A stretch of DNA of 64,000 nucleotides from Rossellomorea vietnamensis. GTDB lineage: Bacteria; Bacillota; Bacilli; Bacillales; Bacillaceae_B. The stretch lies in contig NZ_LIXZ01000006.1 of the NCBI RefSeq assembly GCF_001305855.1, forward strand, positions 1 to 64,000. Reading direction: 5' to 3'. Within the stretch, counting starts at the first letter, position 1, and each line of letters opens with the position of its first letter. The position numbers and the translations under genes were made by a program. The notes beneath the pieces are model-generated. The model saw only the letters and a list, made by a program, of their open reading frames with translations, did no database searches and was not told where the DNA came from. Positions 1 to 7,018 of the stretch are shown here, piece by piece.

Positions 1-127
1 CCGCACATTCTGGACATTTGTGTGAGATAAGAGGAAGCTCTATATGTAAACAAAGTCGCTCATCCACTTCCTCCATTTTCATGATGTTTACTTCTTCAAA
101 ACCAGGCAACATTATGGTAGAATTCAT
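1..127 (-). CDS. ISL3-family transposase, N-terminal fragment (runs off the left edge)
   Basis: A reading frame on the minus strand starts with ATG at 127 and is still open at base 1, so only about 42 residues are visible. They read MNSTIMLPGFEEV, then a Cys-Pro-x-Cys pair at the edge (KCPEC). An N-terminal 'LPG' segment followed by a zinc-ribbon CxxC is typical of ISL3 (IS204/IS1001/IS1165) transposases. A GGAG Shine-Dalgarno lies about 12 bases upstream of the ATG. These enzymes cut and paste their own element through terminal inverted repeats. The element's outer end should lie between 128 and 330, but no clear inverted repeat can be assigned with the other end outside the window. Whether the transposase is intact cannot be judged. 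Confidence 0.7.
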   Translation of the reverse strand, partial: MNSTIMLPGFEEVNIMKMEEVDERLCLHIELPLISHKCPECA

Positions 128-330
128 TATGCACGTATCTCCAATCTTTACTTGTTTCTCGACAATTCAAGTATAAAAGACTGGGCGATTACGTGCATTT
201 TTTATGTCTTCTAATTGTGTAAGAACCCCAACAAATATTATAGAACCATATATTTCACCATTATTATAACGTACACATGTAAAAGGTCCATAGGGTACTT
301 TCCGGTGCCTATAGCGGAAGTAGGGAAATT

Positions 331-364
331 AAAAAGCCTTCCAAAACAAATTGGAAGGCTTTTT
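331..364. terminator. Rho-independent terminator, bidirectional
   Basis: A 14-bp perfect stem (AAAAAGCCTTCCAA pairing with TTGGAAGGCTTTTT) around a 6-base loop has A-runs and T-runs on both sides. It follows the minus-strand DUF2759 gene and separates it from the transposase fragment. Confidence 0.85.
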
Positions 365-383
365 AATGTGAAACAATTTTTAA

Positions 384-557
384 TTAATGGCCACCTGGGT
401 ATCCAGAGTGAAGGACAGTCATAATTGTAAACCATCCAAAGACACCTAATGTCGCCAGTGAGAAAAGGATTCCCATTGCATTCTTGTTTTTGAACGTGCT
501 TACTACTGCAAATAAAGCTAATAGTGTAATCAGTGAAGTAATAATTACAAGACCCAT
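384..557 (-). CDS. yqgW: DUF2759 small membrane protein (YqgW-like)
   Basis: This 57-residue protein begins MGLVIITSLITLLALF and ends in SGYPGGH. It has two hydrophobic stretches (about residues 2-20 and 28-47) separated by a short basic turn (FKNKNAMG), so it should be a two-span membrane protein. It matches the DUF2759/YqgW family as remembered from B. subtilis, where yqgW also precedes yqgX. An AAAGGGG ribosome binding site sits 9 bases before the ATG at 557. The gene is divergent from yqgX and ends at the terminator at 331-364. No function is known for the family. Confidence 0.8.
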   Translation of the reverse strand: MGLVIITSLITLLALFAVVSTFKNKNAMGILFSLATLGVFGWFTIMTVLHSGYPGGH

Positions 558-752
558 TTATATGACCCCTTTCATTAAAATGCGTTTTACTGAATCCATT
601 GTAACATTATGTACATAAATGCACTCATTAACATTTTATAGGTTTTTCTCCAGTTTGTCGAGGTCAAAAAGTTTGACACTTCTATGTCGACCGATTTTTA
701 TGATAATGGAAGTTCTGATACAATAATAGTATCACAAATGGAGGTGGAAACC

Positions 753-1388
753 TTGCAATGGAAACAAATGCCCTTAGGCCCTCTGCAAACCAACTGTTAT
801 ATCCTATGGAACACCAACAATGATTGTCTGGTCATTGATCCCGGTGGAGAAGGGGAGAAACTGATTCAATGGTTGGAAAATAAATCATTGACTCCGTTAG
901 CGATTCTGCTTACCCATGCTCATTTTGATCATATTGGAGCGGTTGATCAAATGAGGGCACACTTCAGCATCCCTGTATATGTACATGAAAAAGAGGCTCA
1001 GTGGTTATTAGATCCTTCATTGAATGGATCACAGTTATTCATGATGGGCGAGCCCGTCAGACTGAAGCCGGCTGATTACATACTCACAAATGAAAAGAAC
1101 TTGAAAATTCGTGACTTTCAACTGCAATTATTTGAAACACCTGGTCATTCACCTGGTAGTATTTCTTATTATGTACAAGAATGTGGAATCGTATTAGCAG
1201 GAGATACTTTATTCATGGGCAGTATCGGAAGATCTGATTTGCCGGGTGGAAATCAAAAAGAATTATTAGCAAGTATTCATGATAAGCTATTGACCCTGCC
1301 TGAAGAAACCACGGTTCTATCAGGTCACGGTCCTGAAACGTCGATTGAAGCAGAAATGGATTCGAATCCATTTTTAAACGGCTTCTAA
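753..1388 (+). CDS. yqgX: Metallo-beta-lactamase fold hydrolase (YqgX/glyoxalase II-like)
   Basis: A 211-residue member of the MBL-fold hydrolase superfamily with the metal-binding motif THAHFDH near residue 60, then a C-terminal GHSPGS, a GDTLF and a SGHGP motif, which supply the remaining metal ligands. The family is annotated as hydroxyacylglutathione hydrolase-like, but Bacilli use bacillithiol, so the substrate is open. The start is placed at TTG 753 because a strong GGAGGTGG lies 6-8 bases upstream and the protein then begins LQWKQMPLGP like B. subtilis YqgX; upstream in-frame ATGs at 684 and 738 lack a ribosome binding site. A bidirectional terminator follows directly. Confidence 0.88.
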   Translation: MQWKQMPLGPLQTNCYILWNTNNDCLVIDPGGEGEKLIQWLENKSLTPLAILLTHAHFDHIGAVDQMRAHFSIPVYVHEKEAQWLLDPSLNGSQLFMMGEPVRLKPADYILTNEKNLKIRDFQLQLFETPGHSPGSISYYVQECGIVLAGDTLFMGSIGRSDLPGGNQKELLASIHDKLLTLPEETTVLSGHGPETSIEAEMDSNPFLNGF

Positions 1389-1389
1389 A

Positions 1390-1430
1390 TAAAAAAATCC
1401 CTTCAGCTAACTGCTGAAGGGATTTTTTTT
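1390..1430. terminator. Bidirectional terminator between yqgX and yqgY
   Basis: The stem AAATCCCTTCAGC/GCTGAAGGGATTT, flanked by seven As and eight Ts, sits exactly between the convergent genes yqgX (+) and yqgY (-). Confidence 0.9.
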
Positions 1431-1674
1431 AGTGTCCTCCTGCACCAGGAGTCATCATAAAGGTCGTCCAATAAGTAAAACCTGCAAAGAACACTGTTAA
1501 GTAAGCACCGAATACATAAATATACATGCGTTCGGACAGTTTTAAATAGCTAAGCATAATGAAGAATCCGGTTTGGCCTAAAAAGATTAATGATGTCGTG
1601 GTCATATCACCAAGATAGAACATAACGGCAAAAATACCAGTCCAAAACCCAAGAACTCTAAACATACGATCCAT
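1429..1674 (-). CDS. yqgY: DUF2626 membrane protein (YqgY-like)
   Basis: This 81-residue protein begins MDRMFRVLGFWTGIFAVMFYLGDM and contains three hydrophobic segments (about 7-22, 26-44 and 50-72), ending with a glycine-rich tail GAGGH. It belongs to the DUF2626/YqgY family of short Bacillus membrane proteins with no known function. The ATG at 1674 is chosen over an upstream in-frame ATG at 1707 because AAGGAGGG lies 6 bases before it. It is convergent with yqgX and shares its terminator, the same arrangement as in B. subtilis. Confidence 0.85.
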   Translation of the reverse strand: MDRMFRVLGFWTGIFAVMFYLGDMTTTSLIFLGQTGFFIMLSYLKLSERMYIYVFGAYLTVFFAGFTYWTTFMMTPGAGGH

Positions 1675-1984
1675 ATGTAACCCTCCTTTGCACCCTAAGT
1701 CCATCACTCAATATTATAAATGAATACTACCATAAAAGTAAATAAGTGTTTGAAGTTAGTTTGTGACGAATGTTTGTTAACTAAACATGAAACTTTCATT
1801 TACTTTATTTCTTTCATGTTATTTTTTTCCTCAATCAGAGAGGGTCTAAACGTTTACTCTCTTTTCCGTAAAAAAATGTTCACAAATTTCCAAGTGATAT
1901 TACTGTACAAAAGTTATACAATTAATATACAATATGTTTAACGAATAAGAAACAAGCAAGTTCAATTTGAAGGAGGTCAATAAA
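1675..1984. other. AT-rich intergenic region upstream of mgsR
   Basis: About 310 bases with no supported gene. It must hold the promoters for divergent yqgY and mgsR. I could not find a convincing sigma-B type promoter (GTTT-spacer-GGGTA) although mgsR is sigma-B controlled in B. subtilis. Confidence 0.4.
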
Positions 1985-2365
1985 GTGAACAACCTGACAT
2001 TTTTTACTTATCCAAGCTGTACCTCTTGCCGAAAAGCTAAAAAGTGGTTAACCGCACATTCCGTGAATTTTGATGAGAGACACCTATTTAGAGAGACTCC
2101 TACACATAAAGAACTGATGGATCTACTATCCTTAACGACAGATGGCCTTGATGAGATCCTTGCCACGAGAAGCCAAACGTTCAAAGACTTGGGGAAAGAC
2201 GTGAACGATCTGCCATTATCTGAAGTGATCAAACTAATCATCGATGAACCCAAACTTCTTCGCAGGCCCCTTTTGACAGACGGGAAAAAGCTGGTCGTCG
2301 GCTACAATCCAGAAGGTCTTCAGAGTTTGGCGAACAAAAACAGATCATTGAAGAAAAGCAGCTAG
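1985..2365 (+). CDS. mgsR: Spx/ArsC-like stress regulator MgsR
   Basis: A 126-residue thioredoxin-fold protein of the ArsC/Spx family with a redox CxxC at Cys12 and Cys15 (YPSCTSCRKAKKWL), then RHLFRETPT and KLLRRPL, all closely matching B. subtilis MgsR (YqgZ). MgsR binds RNA polymerase and activates a subset of the sigma-B general stress regulon; the CxxC acts as a redox switch in the family. GTG 1985 is chosen because AAGGAGGTC lies 8 bases upstream; an ATG at 1967 precedes that ribosome binding site. The gene is monocistronic, ended by a long terminator. Confidence 0.88.
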   Translation: MNNLTFFTYPSCTSCRKAKKWLTAHSVNFDERHLFRETPTHKELMDLLSLTTDGLDEILATRSQTFKDLGKDVNDLPLSEVIKLIIDEPKLLRRPLLTDGKKLVVGYNPEGLQSLANKNRSLKKSS

Positions 2366-2373
2366 ATGGTTGA

Positions 2374-2420
2374 ATTGAAAAAGGCAGGCACTTGAAATTC
2401 AAGTGCCTGCCTTTTTCAAT
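2374..2420. terminator. mgsR terminator
   Basis: A 22-bp perfect inverted repeat (ATTGAAAAAGGCAGGCACTT on the left arm) with a 3-base loop and A/T tracts on both sides. Confidence 0.85.
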
Positions 2421-2435
2421 GGTTTATTAAGTGGT

Positions 2436-2895
2436 GGGGGCTGGGCAAGCCGTCTCCGCTTTTTGAGATGTCCAGCTGCAGGGGCTTGTCGCCCCAGGGC
2501 GAGCCCCTTCCGCATTTCTGCGATGTCCAGCTCCGGCGGCTAGTCCCTCGAGGTCACAACTAAAAAATCCCATAAGGCAAAGAACGCCTTTTGGGATTTT
2601 CCAGTTGTGCTTGTCGGGGCTGAGCAAGCCGCCTCCGCTTTTCGGCTATCCAGCTACAGGGCTTAGAGGCTCGAGGTCATAAGCTAAGGCACCCAAAAAG
2701 TCAAAGAATGCCTTTCCAGGTGCCTCATCTTATGCTTGTCGCCTCTGGGCAAAGCCCTTCCGCTTTTCGAGATGTCTAGCTCCGGCGGCTAGGCCCTCGA
2801 GGTCATAAGCTAAATGGACCAAAAAGGCGAAGAACGCCTTTCCGGTCCATTCATCTTATGCTTGTCGGGCCTGACCAAGCCGCCTCCGCTTTTCG
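2436..2895. repeat. Array of hairpin-forming intergenic repeats (three full copies, two shortened)
   Basis: Full copies of about 122-127 bases lie at 2522-2643, 2646-2769 and 2769-2895. A 3'-half copy lies at 2436-2465 and a short form lacking the middle at 2468-2518. Each full unit opens with 'TCCAGCTCC' and closes with 'CCGCCTCCGCTTTTC'. Each folds as one long hairpin with three stacked stems: an outer stem (GGCGGCTAGGCCC with GGGCCTGACCAAGCCGCC), a middle stem (CATAAG/CTTATG plus a copy-specific stem) and an inner stem (AAAGGCG-aagaa-CGCCTTT). Both arms change together between copies. No coding potential is credible. Similar elements sit in intergenic regions of many bacilli, as far as I recall. 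Confidence 0.85.
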
Positions 2896-2897
2896 TA

Positions 2898-2969
2898 CTG
2901 GGCTAGCTGGATTCGAACCAACGCATGTCGCAGTCAAAGTGCGATGCCTTACCGCTTGGCTATAGCCCA
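2898..2969 (-). tRNA. tRNA-Gln (anticodon TTG)
   Basis: The reverse complement folds as a 72-base tRNA. It has a 7-bp acceptor stem (TGGGCTA/TAGCCCA), a D-arm with AGCGGTAAGGC, the anticodon loop CTTTGAC with anticodon TTG (+ strand CAA at 2935-2937), and a T-arm with GGTTCGAATCC. The acceptor pattern matches bacterial glutamine tRNA. The 3' CCA is not encoded. The repeat array begins 2 bases beyond its 3' end and may serve as its terminator. Confidence 0.95.
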
Positions 2970-3038
2970 TTGAATCGTCTTTACAAAATATAGTATGGAT
3001 GTATTTTGATGATCTATTCATGTGTTGTTAAAAAGTTT

Positions 3039-3677
3039 TTAAAATGTTTTCGGGATGCATTGCCTGTAGTGGTAAGGGTTTGGCTGGTACTGATAATAGT
3101 ACGGGGGATAACTGAACTGTGTTTCGCGTGGCGGTGAGTATCTCTCCGGTTCCAGGCAACTGGGACCGATGTACGTGCCCGACTTTACTTTCTCTGTCGT
3201 TTTAATCCATGCGTTTTCATTCATGCAATAATTTTTGGACATGACGCTTGAGGGAGTGAGTTTTAAAATATCTGAGCCGAGGACAACTTCAGGAACGGGA
3301 GAATTAAATATAGCCAATAGGTGGGTATTATCCTTCGTGGCTTCTTCATAATGCCACCATCCTTGAGGTACATTCGCCACTTGTCCCGGCGAAATCCGGT
3401 AATTTAGTATTTCTTTCGTAAATGGATTAAGTATGGAGACGATGGCTGCACCGGAAATGCAATAGACCAGTTCCGCAGCATTTTGGTGGTAATGAGGTTC
3501 TACAAAGTGATGTTTACTTAAATAGATATCAAGGAGAGAAGTATTGTCCAGAGTATTAAGCTGATTTACTCCTAATATATTGATCAGGTTTTGATGATCT
3601 TTTTTGAATAGGGGACTTTTATTCACATCATAGGAGAACTGTGCTTCCGGAGAAGAATAATCCATATATTTCGTCAT
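3039..3677 (-). CDS. Single-domain cupin protein with Pro/Tyr-rich tail, predicted late sporulation
   Basis: This 212-residue protein has one cupin fold with the classical metal set: His62, His64 and Glu69 (PHYHQNAAELVY) and His109 (PQGWWHY). The last 40 residues are Pro/Tyr/Gln-rich (PPYYYQYQPNPYHY), as often seen in spore coat proteins. The substrate is unknown; oxalate decarboxylase-like chemistry is possible but not shown. A consensus sigma-K promoter lies upstream at 3716-3742. The ATG at 3677 has only a weak GTGGTGA ribosome binding site. The gene is not part of the B. subtilis order in this region. Confidence 0.7.
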   Translation of the reverse strand: MTKYMDYSSPEAQFSYDVNKSPLFKKDHQNLINILGVNQLNTLDNTSLLDIYLSKHHFVEPHYHQNAAELVYCISGAAIVSILNPFTKEILNYRISPGQVANVPQGWWHYEEATKDNTHLLAIFNSPVPEVVLGSDILKLTPSSVMSKNYCMNENAWIKTTEKVKSGTYIGPSCLEPERYSPPRETQFSYPPYYYQYQPNPYHYRQCIPKTF

Positions 3678-3715
3678 GGAATCGTCACCACTTTCGTCTG
3701 GCTGATGTTTTTATT

Positions 3716-3742
3716 TAATATATGGGCGGGCGGTGGATGTGT
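3716..3742 (-). promoter_or_regulatory. Predicted sigma-K promoter for the cupin gene
   Basis: On the minus strand AC, 16 bases, then CATATATTA is an exact fit to the mother-cell sigma-K pattern AC-N16/17-CATANNNTA. It lies about 40 bases before the ATG. Confidence 0.6.
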
Positions 3743-3805
3743 GCATCGAAGGGAAGGGACTTATAACGAAAAAAACTTCAAAAAAAAGAAGGATTTTGCC
3801 AATTA

Positions 3806-4924
3806 ATGTCGTATATTTACTTTAAGAAAACAGAAAGGTGGTGCCAATCCATATTTCACTCAGTCGAATCATTATCGGAAGTGATGATCGGAGAAGCGTA
3901 CAGCAATGATGCAACAGATGTTCATTTGATTCCCAGAACGAAAGATTACTTGATTCAATTCAGAAAGCTCGGGGTACTGGTTCCTTTCCAGACCATAGAC
4001 CCGGATCAGGCAGACCGCTTGATTGCCCATCTGAAGTTCATGGCCTCCATGGATATCGGAGAAAAGCGTAAACCCCAAAGCGGCTCCTTCAGCCTTACCG
4101 TAAGAAACACACCCCTATCTCTCAGAATTTCCACATTGCCAACCACCCATTTAAAAGAAAGTCTCGTCATTCGGATACTCCCTCAAAAATACCAGATTCC
4201 CATTGAAAAAATGTCACTATACCCCTCATCCGCTAAAAAACTCCTTGCACTTCTTATGCATTCCCACGGACTCATCCTGTTTACAGGGCCGACAGGAAGT
4301 GGTAAAACGACCACTTTGTATTCCCTTGTGCACCATTGTTCCGTCGCCTTGAACCGGAATGTGATCACCCTTGAGGATCCCGTGGAGAAGCAGCATGATG
4401 AAATGGTGCAGATCCAGGTGAATGAAAAAGCTGGGATTACGTATTCAACGGGATTAAAAGCTATTTTGCGGCATGATCCCGACATCATCATGGTGGGGGA
4501 AATCAGGGACCGGGAGACGGCGGAGATTGCGATACGGGCGTCCTTAACAGGTCATTTGGTCATCTCCACCTTGCATACAAGGGACGCAAAAGGGGCGGTA
4601 TATCGTTTGTTGGAACTGGGGATCGAATGGCATGATATTGAGCAGACACTGCTCGCTGTATCTGCCCAGAGGTTATTAAAGCTCCTCTGTCCGATCTGCA
4701 AAGCGGAATGTGGCGGTCAATGTCTTAGAGGGAAAAACCGTAACAGGGCATCTGTCTATGAAATCATTACGGGAAGTGCTTTGAAGGAAGTATTAAAGGA
4801 GGCGAAGGGTGAGAGGGTAGAGCATCAGTACCGCACATTGCAGGCTTTGATTTGTAAGGGGGTGGCACTCGGATTTGTTTCAGAACATGAATATAGGAAA
4901 TGGGTTCATGAAGAAATGCGATGA
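3806..4924 (+). CDS. comGA: Competence ATPase ComGA
   Basis: Secretion ATPase of the GspE/PilB family that powers assembly of the competence pseudopilus at the membrane. Walker A GPTGSGKT is at residues 161-168; the Asp box GEIRDRETAEIA, the His box (STLHTRDAKGA) and a C-terminal zinc motif CPICKAECGGQC follow. Length is 372 aa from ATG 3806, against about 356 in B. subtilis. The homologous N-terminus would begin near residue 16, where an AGGTGG ribosome binding site is followed by ATA (3851), not a normal start, so the start is uncertain. First gene of comGABCDEFG; in B. subtilis ComK activates it, but no clear ComK box pair is visible here. Confidence 0.93.
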   Translation: MSYIYFKKTERWCQSIFHSVESLSEVMIGEAYSNDATDVHLIPRTKDYLIQFRKLGVLVPFQTIDPDQADRLIAHLKFMASMDIGEKRKPQSGSFSLTVRNTPLSLRISTLPTTHLKESLVIRILPQKYQIPIEKMSLYPSSAKKLLALLMHSHGLILFTGPTGSGKTTTLYSLVHHCSVALNRNVITLEDPVEKQHDEMVQIQVNEKAGITYSTGLKAILRHDPDIIMVGEIRDRETAEIAIRASLTGHLVISTLHTRDAKGAVYRLLELGIEWHDIEQTLLAVSAQRLLKLLCPICKAECGGQCLRGKNRNRASVYEIITGSALKEVLKEAKGERVEHQYRTLQALICKGVALGFVSEHEYRKWVHEEMR

Positions 4925-5930
4925 TCAAGGTAAATTTCTGAAAAGGCTTGGGGACCTCCTTCAAAAAGGATACTCCTTTACAGAAGCCATCGACTTTCTC
5001 TTGCTTCCCAAAGAAAAGAAAACCATCAAATTAAAGAAGAGATTAATCGGTTCCCTCCAAAAAGGAGAGTCCATCTCCTCTGTGATGAATAAACAACTCA
5101 ACATCCCCGCTCATGTCAGCGCACAGATTTTTTTCGCCGAGCATCATGGACAAATGGGACACACCCTGTCTGAGGCAGGAAGCTATCTCATAAAAAGAAG
5201 AAAAAATCAGGAGCAATTGCAAAAGGTCTTTCAATACCCGGTCATGTTAATTTTCATGTCCATCATCATGATGGTCTTACTTCGAAAGGTATTATTTCCA
5301 AGATTTCAGTCCCTGTATTCCTCGATGGGCTATGAACCTTCAGCCAAACTTACGTATCTTTTACGCTTCATTGAGAACTTCCCCTTGATTTTCTGTGCAG
5401 GTTTATTGTTTCTCCTGCTGCTTACAATCACCTTTTTCGTTTTTAAAAAGAGAATTTCCCCTGTGAGAATCTCGGTTGTCTTATGTCGTATACCATTTAT
5501 CTCCATTTACTTGAAGCTTGGTCATTCCCACTTTTTTTCAAGGGAATTAAGCTTCCTGCTTTCAAGTGGAGTATCCATCACTGAATCCCTCCTCATCATC
5601 GAAAGACAATCATTCCGTCCGACCTTACAATACATTTCCAGCCATTGCATCAAACAACTCAAAGCCGGTCGTCCTTTTCATGAGTGTTTTTCAACTATGC
5701 CATTTTTTCAAGAAGAGCTGTCATTCGTTGTCCAGCATGGACAGACGAACGGAAGATTGGAAGAGGAACTTCGTATTTACAGTGATATCTGCTTTCAGGA
5801 ATTAGAGGAGAAAACCCATGCATGGCTCAAATATATCCAGCCTGCAATCTTTACTACTGTCGGTCTATTCATTATGGCGATCTATTTCTCCATCATGATG
5901 CCTCTCTTTCAGATGATGCAGGGAATCTAA
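4908..5930 (+). CDS. comGB: Competence pseudopilus membrane protein ComGB
   Basis: A 340-residue GspF/PilC-type inner-membrane protein with three hydrophobic spans (about residues 110-130, 160-182 and 310-332), forming the platform on which ComGC-type pilins are assembled. Two repeated T2SSF domains are recognisable (LLQKGYSFTEAI and LLSSGVSITESL). ATG 4908 is chosen: it overlaps the comGA stop region, and the protein then begins MKKCDDQGKFLKRLGDLL. An alternative ATG at 4875 would overlap comGA further. The overlap indicates translational coupling within the comG operon. Confidence 0.9.
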   Translation: MKKCDDQGKFLKRLGDLLQKGYSFTEAIDFLLLPKEKKTIKLKKRLIGSLQKGESISSVMNKQLNIPAHVSAQIFFAEHHGQMGHTLSEAGSYLIKRRKNQEQLQKVFQYPVMLIFMSIIMMVLLRKVLFPRFQSLYSSMGYEPSAKLTYLLRFIENFPLIFCAGLLFLLLLTITFFVFKKRISPVRISVVLCRIPFISIYLKLGHSHFFSRELSFLLSSGVSITESLLIIERQSFRPTLQYISSHCIKQLKAGRPFHECFSTMPFFQEELSFVVQHGQTNGRLEEELRIYSDICFQELEEKTHAWLKYIQPAIFTTVGLFIMAIYFSIMMPLFQMMQGI

Positions 5931-5957
5931 AAGAAATCCATACCCAGGAGGAAAAAT

Positions 5958-6266
5958 ATGCTCAAAAATGAAAAAGGATTCACATTAATCGAAATGATGA
6001 TCGTTTTGCTCGTCATTTCCGTTTTGCTTTTTATCACGATCCCGAATGTCACAAACCAGAGTAACTCCATCAATTCAAAGGGCTGTGAAGCGTTCGTTCA
6101 TATGGTGGAAGGGCAGATTGAAGCATATAAAATGGATGGAAATACAGATCCAGTGACCATTGATACCCTGGTTGCCGATGGTTATCTGAACAAGGACTAT
6201 AAAGCCTGTCCTGACGGAAGGTCTATCTCCATCGATACTGAGGGGAAGGTGGTGACAGCCGATTAA
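5958..6266 (+). CDS. comGC: Major competence pseudopilin ComGC
   Basis: A 102-residue class III-type prepilin. The ComC (PilD) peptidase site KG|FTLIEMM is at residues 7-8, with Glu5 of the mature chain present, followed by a 20-residue hydrophobic helix. Two cysteines (SKGCEAF and YKACPDG) match the intramolecular disulfide known in ComGC. It is the main subunit of the competence pseudopilus, which binds and pulls in transforming DNA. An AGGAGG ribosome binding site precedes the ATG. It overlaps or abuts comGD at the stop codon. Confidence 0.95.
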   Translation: MLKNEKGFTLIEMMIVLLVISVLLFITIPNVTNQSNSINSKGCEAFVHMVEGQIEAYKMDGNTDPVTIDTLVADGYLNKDYKACPDGRSISIDTEGKVVTAD

Positions 6267-6708
6267 TGGCGGCATAAAAGCTGAAGGGGGGTATACCCTC
6301 GTTGAAATGCTCATCGTCTTATTGATCTTTACCATATTATTATCGTGGATTGGTTTTTCCATCGTTCCTTTGAAAGACCATACTGAAAAGGAACTGTTCA
6401 TTTCTCAGCTCGAATCTGACCTCTACCAGATCCAAAGTTACAGTATCAATCATCAAAGACCACTTTTCCTCACTTTTTACCCTTTTACAAATAAATATGT
6501 TGCTAAAACGGACGCAAGACAAACGATTGTTTCGAGAGAGCTTCCTGAGGGCATACAGATCAATTCCTCGAACAGCCTGGAAGAAATCACCTTTTATCCT
6601 GATGGAAATACAAATCGATTTGGCAGGGTGAATTTTAAAATGGGAGATGCCACCATGTATCTGATGTTCCAAATTGGTCAAGGGAGATTTTATGTACAGG
6701 AATACTAA
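6262..6708 (+). CDS. comGD: Minor competence pseudopilin ComGD (no canonical start codon)
   Basis: The frame reads INGGIKAEGG|YTLVEMLIVLLIFTILL, a prepilin signal with the processing site before Tyr, then a soluble domain ending in GQGRFYVQEY; about 148 residues, similar to B. subtilis ComGD. The only in-frame ATG (6307) lies after the cleavage site and would destroy the signal. The first plausible in-frame codon after the AAGGTGG ribosome binding site (6247-6252) is ATT at 6262, overlapping the comGC stop; an in-frame TGA at 6253 blocks anything upstream. Either an AUU start or a 1-base loss after the out-of-frame ATG at 6266 explains this. The product would be a minor pilin priming assembly. 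Confidence 0.8.
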   Translation: MNGGIKAEGGYTLVEMLIVLLIFTILLSWIGFSIVPLKDHTEKELFISQLESDLYQIQSYSINHQRPLFLTFYPFTNKYVAKTDARQTIVSRELPEGIQINSSNSLEEITFYPDGNTNRFGRVNFKMGDATMYLMFQIGQGRFYVQEY

Positions 6709-7018
6709 AGGATTCTCACTGCCGGAAACACTGGTAGCGTTTAGTTGTGTCCTTATGATTTGCGGTTTATTCTTCCCCTTCCTCATTCATTATGCGTCAC
6801 GGCTTCAACAGCTCCAGCGTGAAGTAGAAGCGTTGAAATTTCTCCGGGAAGGTGTGGAAGAGGCAATCGTTACCCATGAGTTTGTCGACCATTCACGGAC
6901 CTATAAGGGGGTCAGGTATGAGCTCGTTTGGAAGAGTGAAGGGAGTGGAGAAGCATGTGTGGAATATGACAAAAACACAGGGGACTTCAAAGAAGTTTGT
7001 GTCAAGGCAGATGGATGA
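6692..7018 (+). CDS. comGE: Minor competence pseudopilin ComGE
   Basis: A 108-residue prepilin-like protein: MYRNTKGFSLPETLVAFSCVLMICGLFF, with a KG|FSLPE processing motif and one hydrophobic helix. The ATG at 6692 is used because GGGAG lies just upstream and the signal peptide then has the usual short length; an ATG at 6674 is also in frame. It overlaps comGD by 17 bases and comGF by 8 bases, consistent with coupled translation. Expected role: a minor pseudopilin needed for DNA uptake. Confidence 0.88.
   Translation: MYRNTKGFSLPETLVAFSCVLMICGLFFPFLIHYASRLQQLQREVEALKFLREGVEEAIVTHEFVDHSRTYKGVRYELVWKSEGSGEACVEYDKNTGDFKEVCVKADG

Noticed and set aside
215..435. Overlapping short frames on both strands near the 331-364 hairpin
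   Set aside because: They cross a strong terminator and overlap the real DUF2759 gene in another frame.
2427..2627. Open frame on the minus strand rich in Gly/Ala/Leu (similar one at 41894-42082)
   Set aside because: Both arise from the same face of the hairpin repeats (shared string LEGLAAGAG) and have no ribosome binding site; they are by-products of the repeat.
3743..3805. ComK boxes upstream of comGA
   Set aside because: Only one loose AAAA-N6-TTTT is present; spacing does not fit the paired AAAA-N5-TTTT pattern.
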